A stretch of 64,000 nucleotides of DNA from Runella sp. CRIBMP. Lineage in GTDB: Bacteria; Bacteroidota; Bacteroidia; Cytophagales; Spirosomataceae. Shown here piece by piece: positions 45,070 to 55,037 of the stretch; position 1 is the stretch's first letter, and the number at the start of each line of letters is the position of its first letter. A program made the translations under genes and the position numbers. The stretch is taken from positions 62,001 to 126,000 of the forward strand of contig NZ_JAAAKZ010000010.1 in NCBI RefSeq assembly GCF_009905605.1, given 5' to 3'. The notes under the pieces are model-generated. The model saw only the letters and a list, made by a program, of their open reading frames with translations, was not told the origin of the DNA and ran no database searches.

Positions 45070-48000
45070 CTAGAAATTAAAGTTTACCCCAATCGTCGAC
45101 GTACGTGGTACTGGATAGTTGAACAAATCAACCCCTGGGCTCAGGTTTCCACCATCACCTTGTCCGTTTTGCTGCGCGCTAGTCTCGGGGTTTGAGCCAC
45201 CCCAGTATTTAGTAAACACCAACGCCTGCTGAATAGAAGCATACACACGTGCCGAGCGGAAAAGCTTATTGCGCTTATTGATGGTATAACCTACCGTAAT
45301 ATTCTTGATGGTAAAGAACGAAGCATCCGCTACAAAGCGACTGTTTTGCCAGTCACGCTCTATACCTGTTGCAGTACCACCACCCACGGTTGTTCCGTAG
45401 AACCCTTTGCCAGGATTGGCTTCAGAGCGGAAGCGATATTTTACTTCTCTGTGCAGGTTAAACACCCCATCAAGGTTGGCAGTACTGTACAAGTGACGTA
45501 CCCACAATTGGTTGCCCTGCGAGCCCGAGCCTATTACGCTAAAGTCAAAGTTACCGTATGTTAAGTTTGTGGTTATTCCGTAAGTAAATTTAGGGAATGG
45601 ATTACCCAAGATCGTACGGTCATCTCTATCTCCACCGTTAGTAATTACACCATCGCCGTTGACATCCACGAGTTTAATTGTACCAACAAATGAACGCCCA
45701 GGCACAACAGGAGAGTTTTTGAGGTCTTCAGCATTCATATATACCCCATTGGCAAGGTGGCCATAGAATTGTCCAAACGGCTCACCTACCTTTGTAATAT
45801 GGTGTAAACCATACACACGGTCAATACCATCGGCAAGGGCTAACACTTTGTTACGGTTGAACGAGATGTTTGAGTTCACACTCCACTTCAACTTACCACG
45901 GTCAACGATGCGAGTGTTAAGCGAGAACTCGTGTCCCCAGAATTTAATCTCACCAATGTTGTCGTTGAAGTTGGTAAAGCCTGATTCTTGGGGGATTTGG
46001 ACAGCAAACAACAAGTTGGTGGTATTTTTAGTGTAATAGTCGTAAGTAAATTGGAAACGGTCATTGAGGAAACCAAGGTCAAAACCAATATCCAACTGAC
46101 GGGTTGTTTCCCAGCCAAGATTGGGGTTGGCAAGGGATGTTACAGCGGCACCAGGAGCTACGTTATTTCCAAAAACGGCATTCACCGTATTGTTAATCAA
46201 CGCGTACTGTGTGTAGTTACCGATGTTGTTGTTACCAGTCACCCCTAAACTCGCTCTCAATTTTGCAAAAGAGACTTTGCTAAAATTCTTCATAAAATCT
46301 TCATCTGACACTACCCAACCAGCTGATAATGAAGGGAAAGTACCCCAACGGTTGTTAGAACCAAAGCGAGAAGAACCGTCGCGACGGATAGAGGCTGTGA
46401 GGAGGTATTTGCCTTTGTAGTTGTACGCCAAACGCGAAAGCAATGAAGTCAATGTCCATTCTTGCACGTTGCTACTAGTTCCACCACGGGCGATGTTAAT
46501 GGCACCCTGTATCGTTGGAAGGCGGTCGTCTGAATAAGTATCTGCCTGAATACGGCTTGATTCACTCCGGAAACTTTGGTTGGTATAACCTGCCAATAGC
46601 TCAAAGTTGTGGTTGTTGAATGATTTGACATACGTAGCCAAGTTCTCGTTCAACCAGCCCAAATTGTCGGTGGCTTCTCGTATCGAAACCGCCGTAACAG
46701 GTACCGCAGTATTGATGGCACTGGTAGCCGTAGAAGGGTTAAAGAAGAAGAACTTCTGATTCAACAACTCGACGTTGAACGTTGATTTTAAAGTTAAACC
46801 CTTAATTGGGCTGTATGAAATGTAGGCGTTTGAGAGAATATTGGTTTGCTTGGTTTCGTTGACCAACTCATTTGCCGCCCGCACCCAGTTAGGATAGGCA
46901 AAGATATTACCCGTACTAGAAGGAAAACGGTTGAATAACGTGAGTTCTCCTTTATCGTCGCGAATAGGCATCACTGGCCATGTGTGGATGGCGTTAAACA
47001 AAATACCTGTACCACGGTCACCGTCTGTACGTGGCGTATTGTCAAACACATACTGGGGAGCGATGTTCAACCCAATCGTTACTTTGTCCGAAACTTTGTA
47101 TTCACTGTTCAAACGAAGTGAATAGCGTTGGTATTTAGTATTGATTACAATCCCCTCTTGGTTGAATACCCCTGCTACCAATGAAGTGCTTACCCGGTCT
47201 TTGTTTGAAGTCACGGTCAAGTTGTAGCTTTGCAGGGGAGCACGACGAAGCACGGCATCGTACCAGTCGTTGTTTTTGCCCTCATAAATAGAAGGGTTTT
47301 GGAATTCGGCAGGAACGGGCTGTTTGGCATCTTCGTAGTATTCTTTTTTAAACTGGGCAAACTCAACCGCATCCATCATTTCAAAACGTCCTTTCTTTGG
47401 CACTACTTGTGTACCCGTGAATACGTTAAAACTCACGTTAGTTTGACCTGACTTGCCTCTTTTGGTGGTAATTAGCACTACCCCGTTGGCTGCCCGCGAA
47501 CCATACAGCGAAGTAGAAGCAGCATCTTTCAATATAGAAATATCTTCAATTTCATCAGGGTTCAGCGCACCGATGTTACCCGTGATTGGAAAACCATCCA
47601 CGACGTAGAGTGGCTCACTACCGCCCGATACCGAAAGTTGACCTCTGATACGGACGTTCATCCCTTGTCCTGGCCGGCCTGTCGTTTGGTTAATTTGTAC
47701 CCCAGCCACTTGCCCCTGAAGCTTCTGGGCAATTTGAGAAACTGGCAAGTCTTTTATTTCTTTAGCTGTAATCGTCTGCACGGCACCAGTCACTTCCTTC
47801 TTTACCTGGCTACCATAACCCACTACAACAATCTCACTGAGGGTTTTGTCATTAACGGCTAAACTTACATTAATGGTCTGTTGGTTTCCCACAACAACCT
47901 CTTTGGTCAGATAGCCAATGTAACTGAATACCAACGTTGCACTGCTCGCCGCCTCAATTTTGTACGTACCGTTTGCGTCGGTTGTGGTACCTCTCGTGGT

Positions 48001-48168
48001 TCCTTTAACGCTTACGTTCACCCCAACCAACGTTTCTCCGTCGGCAGAAGTTACTTTACCCGTAATTGATTGTTGCGCAAACGAGGAAGATGTAAAAAGT
48101 AAAACCAGCGCCAGCAGGGAATAAAGCGTCCGGAATTTACTCTTAGATAGAATAAATTTTCTTTTCAT
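45070..48168 (-). CDS. SusC/RagA family TonB-dependent outer-membrane receptor
   Basis: 1032 residues. Signal peptide, an N-terminal carboxypeptidase-D-like domain (SITGKVTSADGETLVGVNVSVKGTTRGTTTDANGTY), TonB box region, plug (VVVGYGSQVKKEVTGAVQTITAKEIKDLPVSQIAQKLQGQVAGVQI), then a large beta-barrel ending in GVNFNF. Energised by TonB to import a glycan or peptide bound by SusD. First gene of the pair. No sigma/anti-sigma gene is adjacent. Confidence 0.97.
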   Translation of the reverse strand: MKRKFILSKSKFRTLYSLLALVLLFTSSSFAQQSITGKVTSADGETLVGVNVSVKGTTRGTTTDANGTYKIEAASSATLVFSYIGYLTKEVVVGNQQTINVSLAVNDKTLSEIVVVGYGSQVKKEVTGAVQTITAKEIKDLPVSQIAQKLQGQVAGVQINQTTGRPGQGMNVRIRGQLSVSGGSEPLYVVDGFPITGNIGALNPDEIEDISILKDAASTSLYGSRAANGVVLITTKRGKSGQTNVSFNVFTGTQVVPKKGRFEMMDAVEFAQFKKEYYEDAKQPVPAEFQNPSIYEGKNNDWYDAVLRRAPLQSYNLTVTSNKDRVSTSLVAGVFNQEGIVINTKYQRYSLRLNSEYKVSDKVTIGLNIAPQYVFDNTPRTDGDRGTGILFNAIHTWPVMPIRDDKGELTLFNRFPSSTGNIFAYPNWVRAANELVNETKQTNILSNAYISYSPIKGLTLKSTFNVELLNQKFFFFNPSTATSAINTAVPVTAVSIREATDNLGWLNENLATYVKSFNNHNFELLAGYTNQSFRSESSRIQADTYSDDRLPTIQGAINIARGGTSSNVQEWTLTSLLSRLAYNYKGKYLLTASIRRDGSSRFGSNNRWGTFPSLSAGWVVSDEDFMKNFSKVSFAKLRASLGVTGNNNIGNYTQYALINNTVNAVFGNNVAPGAAVTSLANPNLGWETTRQLDIGFDLGFLNDRFQFTYDYYTKNTTNLLFAVQIPQESGFTNFNDNIGEIKFWGHEFSLNTRIVDRGKLKWSVNSNISFNRNKVLALADGIDRVYGLHHITKVGEPFGQFYGHLANGVYMNAEDLKNSPVVPGRSFVGTIKLVDVNGDGVITNGGDRDDRTILGNPFPKFTYGITTNLTYGNFDFSVIGSGSQGNQLWVRHLYSTANLDGVFNLHREVKYRFRSEANPGKGFYGTTVGGGTATGIERDWQNSRFVADASFFTIKNITVGYTINKRNKLFRSARVYASIQQALVFTKYWGGSNPETSAQQNGQGDGGNLSPGVDLFNYPVPRTSTIGVNFNF

Positions 48169-48637
48169 TTGAAAATAATTTAAATGTTAAGTAGATAGAT
48201 AATAGTAAAAAGGATTCATAAAATAGAAATATAAATCCCCTTTATTGTACAAATATTTAAAAGTCCGCTAAAAGAACTATCCTATGCCATCCTGCCAAAG
48301 TCAAAACATACCCTGAAATTATCCTAGTGTTATACTACTTTGAAGCCAGTTGGGAACGAATGAGGAAGAAGTTGTCGTCACTCAAATTGGATTTAAAACC
48401 CCATTGGAGCGTACCTAAAATAAAAAAGCTCAATGTAGAAAAGCGAACTCTTCCACACTAAGCTGAATATCAATATATTACACTAATTATTTTAAGTTTT
48501 TTTTACTTAAAACCGAAATACCTGCCCCTAGTGAATTGGATATTTTTGTGATACAAAGTTTTTCGAAAACTTCTAAAAGAAGTGTTTTTTTAAAGTAAAT
48601 AAGGGCAATAACTTAAAAAAAATCTTCCTTAATTTTC
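48169..48637. other. Intergenic region between SusC and the ABC importer
   Basis: 469 bases with no convincing gene. It holds a TTTTAAGT/ACTTAAAA palindrome with a T7 loop at 48490-48512. A TATTTTTG string on the plus strand at 48541 has no -33 partner and no gene downstream. I cannot assign the SusC promoter. Confidence 0.5.
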
Positions 48638-49564
48638 TTATTTAATAAAGGTTGCTACGTTGTCTTTGGTAACCAACTGAAAAGGAATAAGCACCTCTTT
48701 TTCAACGGGTTCTCCTTTGTATAGCTTCACGGCAGTTTCTATGGCTTTGGCACCCTGTTGTTGCGCATTTTGAAAAACGGTCGCGTCCAAAGTGCCCTTT
48801 TTTACCGCTTGCAATGCATCAGGAATCGCATCAATACTGACAACAATCACTTTATCTTTCATGCCTGCCGCCGTCAGGGCATTGACAGCTCCCATGCCCA
48901 TTTCATCGTTTTGGGCAAATACGGCATTAATATCTTTGCCATAAGATTGAATCCAGTTTTCCATCAGCGACATTGACTTAGCGCGGTCCCATTCGCCCGT
49001 TTGATGCGCAATCAGTTTTAGGTCAGGGTATTGTTTCAAAATTTCACGCGCGCCCTGCTCGCGTTTGATTTGCGCGGCTTGTCCCATGTAGCCGTGCATC
49101 ATGACCACGTTTCCTTTACCGCTCAGTTTTTCGGCGATAAATTTCATGGCAATTCGGCCCGACTCCACGTCGTCAGAACCCACAAATGCCGAAGGTTTTG
49201 TGCTGGTTTCTGAATTAACATTGATAATGGGAATCTTGGCCGCCAAGGCTTTGGTCACCGCAGGCGAACTGGCCTCCACTTCGCAAGGATTCATCACTAT
49301 AGCGTCTACTTTTTGAGCAATGAAGCTCTCGACTTGCTCAATCTGTTTCAACGCCGAACGCTCGGCATCGACGGTGATTAGTTCAATACCCAACTCCTGC
49401 GCCTTTTTATCCATTTCATCGCTGACATTGACAATGAACTCATTCTGCATACTCAGCATCGTAACGCCAATGACCATTTTCTTTTCGCCGCTCTCTTTTT
49501 CACTTGTTTGGTTACATCCTGCCAACGTCGCCAAAGCAATCAATCCAAGGTATATTCTTTTCAT
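48638..49564 (-). CDS. Sugar ABC importer substrate-binding lipoprotein (RbsB-like)
   Basis: 308 residues. Lipobox TLAGCNQTSE (Cys near 16). Periplasmic binding protein type 1 fold: VIGVTMLSMQNEFIVNVSDEMDKKAQELGIEL, AIVMNPCEVEASSPAVTKALAAKIPIINVNSE, FVGSDDVESGRIAMKFIAEKL, INAVFAQNDEMGMGAVNALTAAGM, VVSIDAIPDALQAVKKGTLDATVFQNAQQQG; all typical of ribose/CUT2 binding proteins, including the IDA hinge. Captures a monosaccharide or sugar alcohol. Last of the importer genes. Confidence 0.94.
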   Translation of the reverse strand: MKRIYLGLIALATLAGCNQTSEKESGEKKMVIGVTMLSMQNEFIVNVSDEMDKKAQELGIELITVDAERSALKQIEQVESFIAQKVDAIVMNPCEVEASSPAVTKALAAKIPIINVNSETSTKPSAFVGSDDVESGRIAMKFIAEKLSGKGNVVMMHGYMGQAAQIKREQGAREILKQYPDLKLIAHQTGEWDRAKSMSLMENWIQSYGKDINAVFAQNDEMGMGAVNALTAAGMKDKVIVVSIDAIPDALQAVKKGTLDATVFQNAQQQGAKAIETAVKLYKGEPVEKEVLIPFQLVTKDNVATFIK

Positions 49565-49684
49565 TTTTAGTTAATATAGTTCAGTTTGTTACTACAAAAC
49601 AGTCAGGGCTAAAGCCCTTTTGGACAGCGTTTTATTTTCACTGCCCAAGCTAAAGCAAGGAGTTAGAAGAGACTGCCAGCTTAA

Positions 49685-50662
49685 TTATCGCTGCGCGGCC
49701 GACTGATTCCAACCATCTAGTACCACGGCTCCGATAATGATAGCCCCCATCACGACTTGCTGGTAATAGGAAGTGACATTGAGCAAGTCTAACCCGTTGC
49801 TAATCACGCCAATCAGCAAAGCACCGATGAGAGTCCCCGTCATGGTTCCTGTTCCTCCTGAGGTACTTGTGCCACCGATGATGGCGGCCGCAATGGCGTC
49901 AAGTTCAAAACTGGCACCCGCGTTTGGCTGTCCAGTGGTGATTCGGGAGGTCAGCAAAATGCCCGCTAAAGCCGCCAATCCGCCACATATCGTATAAACG
50001 GCCATTTTGACTTTATTTACTCGAATTCCCGATGCTTTTGCGGCCTGTTCGTTACCCCCAACGGCATAAATGTAACGTCCCAAAATCGTCTTTTTCAAAA
50101 CTACCGAACACACCACAAACGCCACAATAAGCACGATGATGGGAAAGGGAACCCCAAAAATACTTCCTCCACCAATAAAATTAAAAGAGTCGGAAAGATT
50201 GGAAACAGGACGACCCTTGCTCAGAATCAGGGCCAAGCCCCGCCCGATGGTCATGGTGCCGAGCGTAACAATAAACGGCGGCACTTTACTTTTGGTGATG
50301 ATGGTTCCGTTGAACGCTCCCATGAAAACGCCCGCCAACAAACCCGCCAGAACGGGCACAATGACGGGGTAGTCGTCGGGATGGGCCAATAACGATGCCA
50401 CAATCCCCGTTACGGCCACCATTGAACCCAGCGAAAGGTCAATCCCGCCCGTGATGATGACAAACGTAACCCCAAATGCCAGCAACGCATTGATAGACAC
50501 CTGCGTGACAATGATGGTCCAGTTGGAAACAGTCAAGAATTTGGGAGTAATGAGCGACAGGATGAGACAAATCACCACAAAAGCGATAAAAATCCCGTAT
50601 TGCCCCATGCCACGGGCCCGTTGTTTGGTGGAATTCCCTAATTGCGTAAAATAATTATTCAT
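49685..50662 (-). CDS. Sugar ABC importer permease (RbsC-like)
   Basis: 325 residues. About nine membrane segments with the CUT2 permease signatures GVTFVIITGGIDLSLGSMVAVTG, TLGTMTIGRGLALILSKGRPV, GRYIYAVGGNEQAAKASGIRVNKVKMAVYTICG, and LDAIAAAIIGGTSTSGGTGTMTGTLIGALLIGVI. Completes the importer with 48638 and 50823. Confidence 0.96.
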   Translation of the reverse strand: MNNYFTQLGNSTKQRARGMGQYGIFIAFVVICLILSLITPKFLTVSNWTIIVTQVSINALLAFGVTFVIITGGIDLSLGSMVAVTGIVASLLAHPDDYPVIVPVLAGLLAGVFMGAFNGTIITKSKVPPFIVTLGTMTIGRGLALILSKGRPVSNLSDSFNFIGGGSIFGVPFPIIVLIVAFVVCSVVLKKTILGRYIYAVGGNEQAAKASGIRVNKVKMAVYTICGGLAALAGILLTSRITTGQPNAGASFELDAIAAAIIGGTSTSGGTGTMTGTLIGALLIGVISNGLDLLNVTSYYQQVVMGAIIIGAVVLDGWNQSAAQR

Positions 50663-50702
50663 TCTAAAGTATTTGGGTTCTCGTTCCTATTTCGTCCGTA
50701 AG

Positions 50703-50809
50703 GGCGACGGTTGTGAGCAACCTCCGCCACGGTTTTTATAAATCCTTGCGTCCATTGCGCTGGGCCGCTGGAGCGGCTAACAAAACTTAACCGCAAAGAA
50801 CACAAAGGT
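50703..50809. repeat. Intergenic palindromes, including family D copy 3
   Basis: 50703-50728 is a GGCGACGGTTG/CAACCTCCGCC hairpin. 50744-50809 is a CCTTGCGTCCATTGCG ... CGCAAAGAACACAAAGG inverted repeat with an inner GCCGCT/AGCGGC stem, similar to the family D copies at 17220 and 30922. Together they fill the gap between two ABC importer genes. Confidence 0.65.
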
Positions 50810-50822
50810 TTTACCCAAAGGG

Positions 50823-52322
50823 TTAATGCTGCATTGCGTATTTCATTATCGTTTCTTGCGTAGCTTCTTCTTTAGAGAGCAGGGCCGTTTGTTTTCCTTT
50901 TGATAATACGACAATGCGGTCGCTCATGCCGAGTATCTCGGGCAGTTCTGACGAAATCACCAAAACGGCTATTCCCTTGATTGTCAACTCGTTGATTAAC
51001 TTATAAATTTCAAATTTGGCCCCAATATCAATTCCCCGAGTGGGCTCATCCAAGATGACGATTTCGGGAGTGGCAAGCAATACTTTCCCAATGACCACTT
51101 TTTGTTGATTACCGCCGCTCAAATGAGTTACTTTTTGGTCCATACCCGACGCTTTGATTTTCAGGTCGTTTATCATCTGAGTGGCTACTGCGCTTTCGCT
51201 TTTGTCCTGAATCATCCCCCATTTGGTATGATTAGACAGGCTCGCCAATGTAATGTTATGTTTGACCGACAGTGCGGGTATAAATCCTACGCCTTTTCGG
51301 TCTTCGCTCACGTACCCAATGCCATTCTTGATGGCGTCGCGCGGCGATTTAATGTTTATTTTATGGCCTTTGAGTACAATTTCGCCGCTGCTGAATGTAT
51401 CCAATCCAAATATAGCCCGCGCTATTTCTGTCCGACCAGCGCCCATCAATCCTGCGATGCCGACCACTTCTCCAGCGTGTACATCAAAACTAATATTGTC
51501 GAATTTACCGCGCTGACTAAGATTTTTTACGGATAAAACTACTTCTCCTTTTGAGGAAGATTTCTCGGGAAAAAGTGTGTTGATTTCCCGCCCGACCATC
51601 ATCGTTATCAGGCTTTTACGGTCAAGTTCGGCGGCTGATTTGGTGCCGATGTATTTCCCATCTCTCAACACCGTAATCGTATCCGCGATTTGGTAGATTT
51701 CATCCATTTTGTGCGAGATGTAAATTACCGATACGCCTTTGGCTTTCAGGTCTTTGATGATGGTAAACAGCGTTGCTACTTCCTTGTCCGAAATCGCAGA
51801 TGTGGGCTCATCCATGATGATGACCTTGGCGTTGTTCGAAATGGCTTTGGCAATTTCTACCATCTGCATTTCGGCCACGCTGAGGTATTTCATTTTAGTC
51901 TTGGGACTTACCTCTAGCCCTATTTGCTGCAACAGGGTTTCTGCTTGCTGATTGATGTCACGGTCGTTTAACCAGCTCGAAAACCATTGGGTAGACTCTC
52001 GTCCCAGAAAAATATTTTGGGCAACGGTCAACTCAGGGACAATCAGAATTTCCTGATGAATCATCGAAATTCCTTGTTTCAGGATATTGTTGACATCGTT
52101 GTTTTTCAACACGTTTCCTTCAAACAAAATCTCACCATCGTCGGGCGTAAGCAGGCCAATCAGAATTTTCATGAAGGTCGACTTACCCGCCCCGTTTTCT
52201 CCCATCAACGCATGAACCTCTCCCCTGCGCAGGTTTAACTGCACCTCATCAAGCGCTTTGACACCCGAAAACGATTTGGAAAGACCGTGAACCTGAAGAA
52301 TAGAATCCGAATGTAGGGTCAT
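50823..52322 (-). CDS. Sugar ABC importer ATP-binding protein, double-domain (RbsA-like)
   Basis: 499 residues with two ATPase halves, as in CUT2 importers. N-half: Walker A GENGAGKSTFMKILIGL near 40-56, signature YLSVAEMQMVEIAKAISNN, Walker B VIIMDEPTSAI. C-half: AGLMGAGRTEIARAIFG (typical degenerate Walker A), VTHLSGGNQQKVVIGKVLLATPEIVILDEPTRGIDIGAK. Energises the permease. Cotranscribed with 49685. Confidence 0.96.
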   Translation of the reverse strand: MTLHSDSILQVHGLSKSFSGVKALDEVQLNLRRGEVHALMGENGAGKSTFMKILIGLLTPDDGEILFEGNVLKNNDVNNILKQGISMIHQEILIVPELTVAQNIFLGRESTQWFSSWLNDRDINQQAETLLQQIGLEVSPKTKMKYLSVAEMQMVEIAKAISNNAKVIIMDEPTSAISDKEVATLFTIIKDLKAKGVSVIYISHKMDEIYQIADTITVLRDGKYIGTKSAAELDRKSLITMMVGREINTLFPEKSSSKGEVVLSVKNLSQRGKFDNISFDVHAGEVVGIAGLMGAGRTEIARAIFGLDTFSSGEIVLKGHKINIKSPRDAIKNGIGYVSEDRKGVGFIPALSVKHNITLASLSNHTKWGMIQDKSESAVATQMINDLKIKASGMDQKVTHLSGGNQQKVVIGKVLLATPEIVILDEPTRGIDIGAKFEIYKLINELTIKGIAVLVISSELPEILGMSDRIVVLSKGKQTALLSKEEATQETIMKYAMQH

Positions 52323-52417
52323 TTGGAATGGATACCGTTATTGAGAAAATTATTCTACTAAGCATAAAAAGCGTTTAAAATACTCACTCAAAGGCATAAA
52401 TTGAAGCAAAGGAGCTT

Positions 52418-52435
52418 GGCGGTGCGCGCACCGCC
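52418..52435. repeat. Perfect 18-base G+C palindrome
   Basis: GGCGGTGCGCGCACCGCC, identical to its reverse complement, in the gap between the ATPase gene and the upstream cytochrome gene. Possible mRNA-stability hairpin or part of a mobile palindrome. Confidence 0.65.
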
Positions 52436-52460
52436 GAGGGCACTGTCACGCAATACACAT

Positions 52461-54773
52461 CTACCGGTTGACGGGCAGTGGAGGAGCAAGTTTTTCCAAC
52501 CCTTCAATCGTCCACGCTTCATTGAATATAGCATGTTGCTCTCGCATTTTCTTAACATCGGCTGGATAGACCGCTGGATAGGGAAAGCCTCGATACTCTC
52601 TTGGGCGATTGGCCCCAAACTCATGCCGGGCATAACTCAGTACCGCCGCAATCCACTCATCGGTGTTGTCTTTCATTGCGGGCATTTCGGTTGGGTACGC
52701 TTTCCCCTCAATCGGACCTTTCAGGCCGTGGAGCAAAATTCGGATGGAGGTTTCTTTATCAGCAATTAGGTGCTTGGCCCCCAGCAGCGGTGGGGCGATA
52801 TTGGAAGACAAGCCTTTTCCGTCATTCCCGTGGCATACCGCGCACATAGCCTTGTAGATTTGGGATCCTTCCATCACTAATTTCCGGTCGCCCACCGACA
52901 ACCGCCCCAATCGGCTACCGTAGGTTTTAATGTCTTCGTTTTTATCAATGCTCGCTTTGGCGCTGACCAACATTTGTTTGTCGGCGTGTTGTTCCAAAAT
53001 ACCTTTCACAATGCGCTTCGCACTTTCGTTTTTGCTCGCTCCCAACGACAGAATCAACTGCGTTTTGACATCATAATCGGCGTCGGAAGCAAGCTCGCTT
53101 AGTTTTGCGATATACTCCTCGTCGTTTTGTTTTTGATACATTTCGCCAATCCAGATGGCCGCCCGTCTGATTTGTGGGTCAGGGTCTTTCATGGCGGTGT
53201 AAATCACTTCTTTGTCAATGGCGTTTAGGCCCTCTAAGGTCCACAAAGCATGAAGCTGGCCCAACGCCGAAGGGCGTTTTGGCAACGCCCCCTGCTGCCC
53301 TTTGGCCATTTGTTTCAGTACAGGAATGACCGATTTATCGCCCAAAACAACAATCTGTTTCTGGGCATTATCCCGCCACCAGCCATTCGGATGGTCCAAA
53401 TACGGAATCAGATTGCTCGCAGGCACATCCAACATTTTGGGTTGGGGGCCTCGGGTATATCCGTCATGGACCAGTCGCCAGATGCGGCCCCGTTGATTCA
53501 CTTTGTCCAACTTATAGCGCTCAATTTGGTCGCGCAAAAAACTTCCTTTGGGCGTCCAGTTAGATTCCTGAATAATTCCCCGGTTCATGTCTATGATGTA
53601 CACACAGCCATCGGGGCCAGTGTAAGTATTGACGGGTCGGAAAAAGAAATCAGTACTGGAAATAAACTCTTTGTTTTGGTACACATTTTCGAGATAGGTT
53701 TTTCCTTCTCGATTCACGACGTTGGCGCGTCTGATAATGCGGGCAACTGGCTCGGTAATTAAGTAATCTCCCACCAAATCGGCGGGGAGACGGTCGCCCC
53801 GAAAAATGGATTGACCATTGGCCGATGTAAAGTGGTTCAGGGTACTGTCGGAACGCAGCCGCTTAGGCCCGCCCTGCACGTCGGGGTTGGAAATGCTCGA
53901 CCACACGGGGCTGAAGGTTTCTTCACTGTATGCATCAGGAAATTCCAACGCGCCGTATTTGGGATTGATTTGGAAGCCCGAACCCGCATTTTCGCCCCCG
54001 CCTCTACTGAAAAACAAGCGTCCGTAGTTATCGTGCGTCAATCCCCATTGGCCGTTGGAGCCGCTGGGCAAGGAATCGGCCTTCAAAACGCCGTTGGTAT
54101 ACCGAAAACGGACGGGGTCTACGGTCTGATAAATATAATTGTCGAGGTTCCATACCAATCCACTACGCTGATGCTCTAAATTGCCAGGCGCTACTTTTCC
54201 CACGATATAAACGGGCTTTTTTACGTCCGCCACACCGTCGCCGTTGGTGTCTTTGTAGCTGTATATATCGTAGGTATCCGTTTCATTGACCAACAACTCG
54301 TGGTTGACGCAAAGCAGCATCCGGGGTAGCATCAGGTCTTTGATAAAAACGGAGCTCTTGTCCATTTTTCCGTCATTATCAGTATCTTCCAACAGCATCA
54401 CTCGACTGATTTTCTCTTTGGTGCCTGTGCCGTCGGCGTCTTGGGTATAGGTTTCCATCTGCGCCACGTACATTTTGGCATTGCCGTCCCACGCCAGCGC
54501 CACAGGCTCCGTAATCATGGGTTCACTGGCCACGAGTTCTATGTGGTAGCCTTTAGGCACGCGAAATGCCTGCTGACTTTGCGCCGGACTCAGCGGCACC
54601 ATGGCAGGGACCGTCTCCACTGGCAAGTTCAGACTGGCCTGTTCCTCGGCCTGGGTAATGACCACCGGCGCGGCCGACGGAGCAGACGAAGAGGTGGTGG
54701 TCATCTGCACTTTACAGGCATAAATCAAGGCCGTTAGGCTTACCAAAAAAAATACCAAGTTCTTACTTTTCAT
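52461..54773 (-). CDS. Beta-propeller dehydrogenase-like lipoprotein with cytochrome c domain
   Basis: 770 residues. Lipoprotein start LTALIYACKVQMTTTSSSAPSAAP (Cys near 20). Propeller of about 70-440 (FRVPKGYHIELVASEPMITEPVALAWDGNAKMYVAQMETYTQDADG ... DKSSVFIKDLMLPRMLLCVNHELLVNETDTYDIYSYKDTNGDGVADVKKPV ... TYTGPDGCVYIIDMNRGIIQ), a HEAT-like region, and a C-terminal cytochrome c with CAVCHGNDGKGLSSNIAPPLLG near residue 651. Similar overall plan to 40595, but with a shorter helical region. Probable periplasmic oxidation of a sugar. First gene of the block that includes the CUT2 importer. Confidence 0.87.
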   Translation of the reverse strand: MKSKNLVFFLVSLTALIYACKVQMTTTSSSAPSAAPVVITQAEEQASLNLPVETVPAMVPLSPAQSQQAFRVPKGYHIELVASEPMITEPVALAWDGNAKMYVAQMETYTQDADGTGTKEKISRVMLLEDTDNDGKMDKSSVFIKDLMLPRMLLCVNHELLVNETDTYDIYSYKDTNGDGVADVKKPVYIVGKVAPGNLEHQRSGLVWNLDNYIYQTVDPVRFRYTNGVLKADSLPSGSNGQWGLTHDNYGRLFFSRGGGENAGSGFQINPKYGALEFPDAYSEETFSPVWSSISNPDVQGGPKRLRSDSTLNHFTSANGQSIFRGDRLPADLVGDYLITEPVARIIRRANVVNREGKTYLENVYQNKEFISSTDFFFRPVNTYTGPDGCVYIIDMNRGIIQESNWTPKGSFLRDQIERYKLDKVNQRGRIWRLVHDGYTRGPQPKMLDVPASNLIPYLDHPNGWWRDNAQKQIVVLGDKSVIPVLKQMAKGQQGALPKRPSALGQLHALWTLEGLNAIDKEVIYTAMKDPDPQIRRAAIWIGEMYQKQNDEEYIAKLSELASDADYDVKTQLILSLGASKNESAKRIVKGILEQHADKQMLVSAKASIDKNEDIKTYGSRLGRLSVGDRKLVMEGSQIYKAMCAVCHGNDGKGLSSNIAPPLLGAKHLIADKETSIRILLHGLKGPIEGKAYPTEMPAMKDNTDEWIAAVLSYARHEFGANRPREYRGFPYPAVYPADVKKMREQHAIFNEAWTIEGLEKLAPPLPVNR

Positions 54774-55037
54774 TGAGCTGACTTATTGAGGAATATGAAT
54801 CGTGACGGGGCGTGCTGGGTAGCATTATTCGGAAACAATGACAAAATCATTTTAAGGCTCTTTTTTACTCGTTTGAGTAAACGAAAGTGGCGTGTCACAA
54901 AGTCTTCGGGGCCAAAAACGCCGCAATAGTCCACAAGAAATCACACTAGGACTACGTTTTCCCATCTTTTGGGGGAGAGTGATTTAAGAAAGGAATACTA
55001 ACTTGCGGCCCTATTCATATCACATTCCACTCCTCGT

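Noticed and set aside
48541-48548. Plus-strand promoter TATTTTTG in the SusC upstream gap
   Set aside because: No -33 element and no plus-strand gene follow; a chance match in A+T-rich DNA is likelier.
50663-50822. Small RNA gene in the ABC importer gap
   Set aside because: The strong folding comes from two known-type intergenic palindromes; no promoter or terminator frames it as a separate transcript.
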